Position numbers and translations under genes: made by a program
Part shown: positions 5,223-5,745 of the stretch, piece by piece
Numbering within the stretch: position 1 is the first letter of the stretch
Layout of the letters: every line of letters begins with the position of its first letter
From: Lachnospiraceae bacterium
GTDB lineage: Bacteria > Bacillota > Clostridia > Lachnospirales > Lachnospiraceae
NCBI GenBank assembly: GCA_024695225.1
Contig: JAILIO010000042.1
Location: 1 to 5,745 of the forward strand
Length of the DNA: 5,745 bases
Reading direction: 5' to 3'
Notes under the pieces: model-generated
Database searches by the model: none
What the model saw: the letters and a program-made list of their open reading frames with translations, nothing else
Told to the model about the DNA's origin: nothing

Positions 5223-5735
5223 ATGAACGATTCCCTTTTGGTGTACAAGCTCACCATCATGTATATGCTGGAACACTCCGGAAGCAAGATCACAAAAGCC
5301 ATGATCTGCGACTTCATGCTGGGGGGAGGATATGTGTCATACTTCTCCCTTATCAGATCCCTGTCGGAACTCAGGTCATCCGGCTTCATAAATGAAGAAA
5401 ACGCCTGCAACAGGACCCTGGTCTCACTGACGGATGAGGGCCGGGAAACCCTTTCTTATTTTTCCGGAATGCTCTCCGGCAATATCAGGGGAGATGTGGA
5501 CCGCTATCTCAGCGGTAAACTTCCGGAAATGAAGCAGGAACTCTCCCTTACCGCCAACTACATAAAAGATGCCGCTGGGTACAAGGCTGTGCTGAAAACA
5601 GAAGAACGGGGAAATGAGATCATAAATATCACGATCTCCGTCCCCGACGAAGAAACTGCAGAACATGTATGTGCCGGCTGGAAGGACTACTCAGCCGGCA
5701 TATACGAGTATATAACAGGTGTTCTCATTAAATGA
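5223..5735 (+). CDS. DUF4364-family protein, putative winged-helix regulator
   Basis: A 170-residue protein, about the usual length of DUF4364. The N-terminal half (about 4-80) resembles a winged helix: LVYKLTIMYMLEHSG, ITKAMICDFML (23-33), then GYVSYFSLIRSLSELRSSGFI (36-56, the likely recognition region) and the wing LVSLTDEGRETLSYF (66-80). The C-terminal half (about 85-170) has the family pattern of a DVDRYL helix, a beta stretch (IINITISVPDEETAEHVC, 133-150) and a final GIYEYITGVL helix. The family is known from Clostridia; its function is not established, and DNA binding is inference from the fold. The gene starts 4 nt after the stop of the malic-enzyme-like gene with no good Shine-Dalgarno, so translational coupling is likely. 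The complete stop lies 10 bases before the window edge. Confidence 0.85.
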   Translation: MNDSLLVYKLTIMYMLEHSGSKITKAMICDFMLGGGYVSYFSLIRSLSELRSSGFINEENACNRTLVSLTDEGRETLSYFSGMLSGNIRGDVDRYLSGKLPEMKQELSLTANYIKDAAGYKAVLKTEERGNEIINITISVPDEETAEHVCAGWKDYSAGIYEYITGVLIK

Positions 5736-5745
5736 TGTGAGTTTA

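Overview
The window looks like chromosomal DNA from a spore-forming member of the Clostridia, most likely the Lachnospiraceae. The evidence is a DUF4364 protein (a family I know from Clostridia), a SleB-type cell-wall hydrolase, a Rho factor with a very long low-complexity insertion, strong AGGAGG-like ribosome binding sites and intermediate GC. This placement is inference; there is no rRNA or other taxonomic marker. All genes look like chromosomal core or near-core genes. I see no mobile element, tRNA, rRNA or CRISPR array.

Layout, left to right. The left three fifths is read on the minus strand. From right to left it holds rho (1816-3711), a 317-bp gap, a secreted SH3/SleB hydrolase (368-1498), and the start of an NfeD-family membrane protein (331 to beyond the left edge). 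The hydrolase and nfeD genes are 36 bp apart and probably form one operon. It is served by a consensus, extended -10 promoter in the gap (1551-1579). The same gap carries three tandem 73-bp repeats, and the copy next to rho contains the last codons and stop of rho.

The right part is read on the plus strand: a malic-enzyme-family gene (4070-5218) followed 4 bp later by a DUF4364 gene (5223-5735). Between rho and the malic-enzyme-like gene are two divergent promoters whose -10 boxes overlap. The rho promoter implies a leader of nearly 290 nt; the other promoter implies a short leader of about 48 nt.

Most notable points. (1) The malic-enzyme-like protein keeps the fold and dinucleotide-binding motif but has lost most recognisable catalytic and metal-binding residues, so it is probably not a normal malic enzyme. 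(2) Rho carries about 200 residues of Lys/Glu/Ala-rich disordered sequence with two AT-hook-like RGRP motifs and an eight-unit Glu-Lys-Ala repeat encoded by a 9-bp DNA repeat. (3) The 73-bp repeats look like degenerate duplications of the 3' end of rho. (4) rho and the malic-enzyme-like operon share overlapping divergent promoters. Family comparisons are from memory, and no database search was run.
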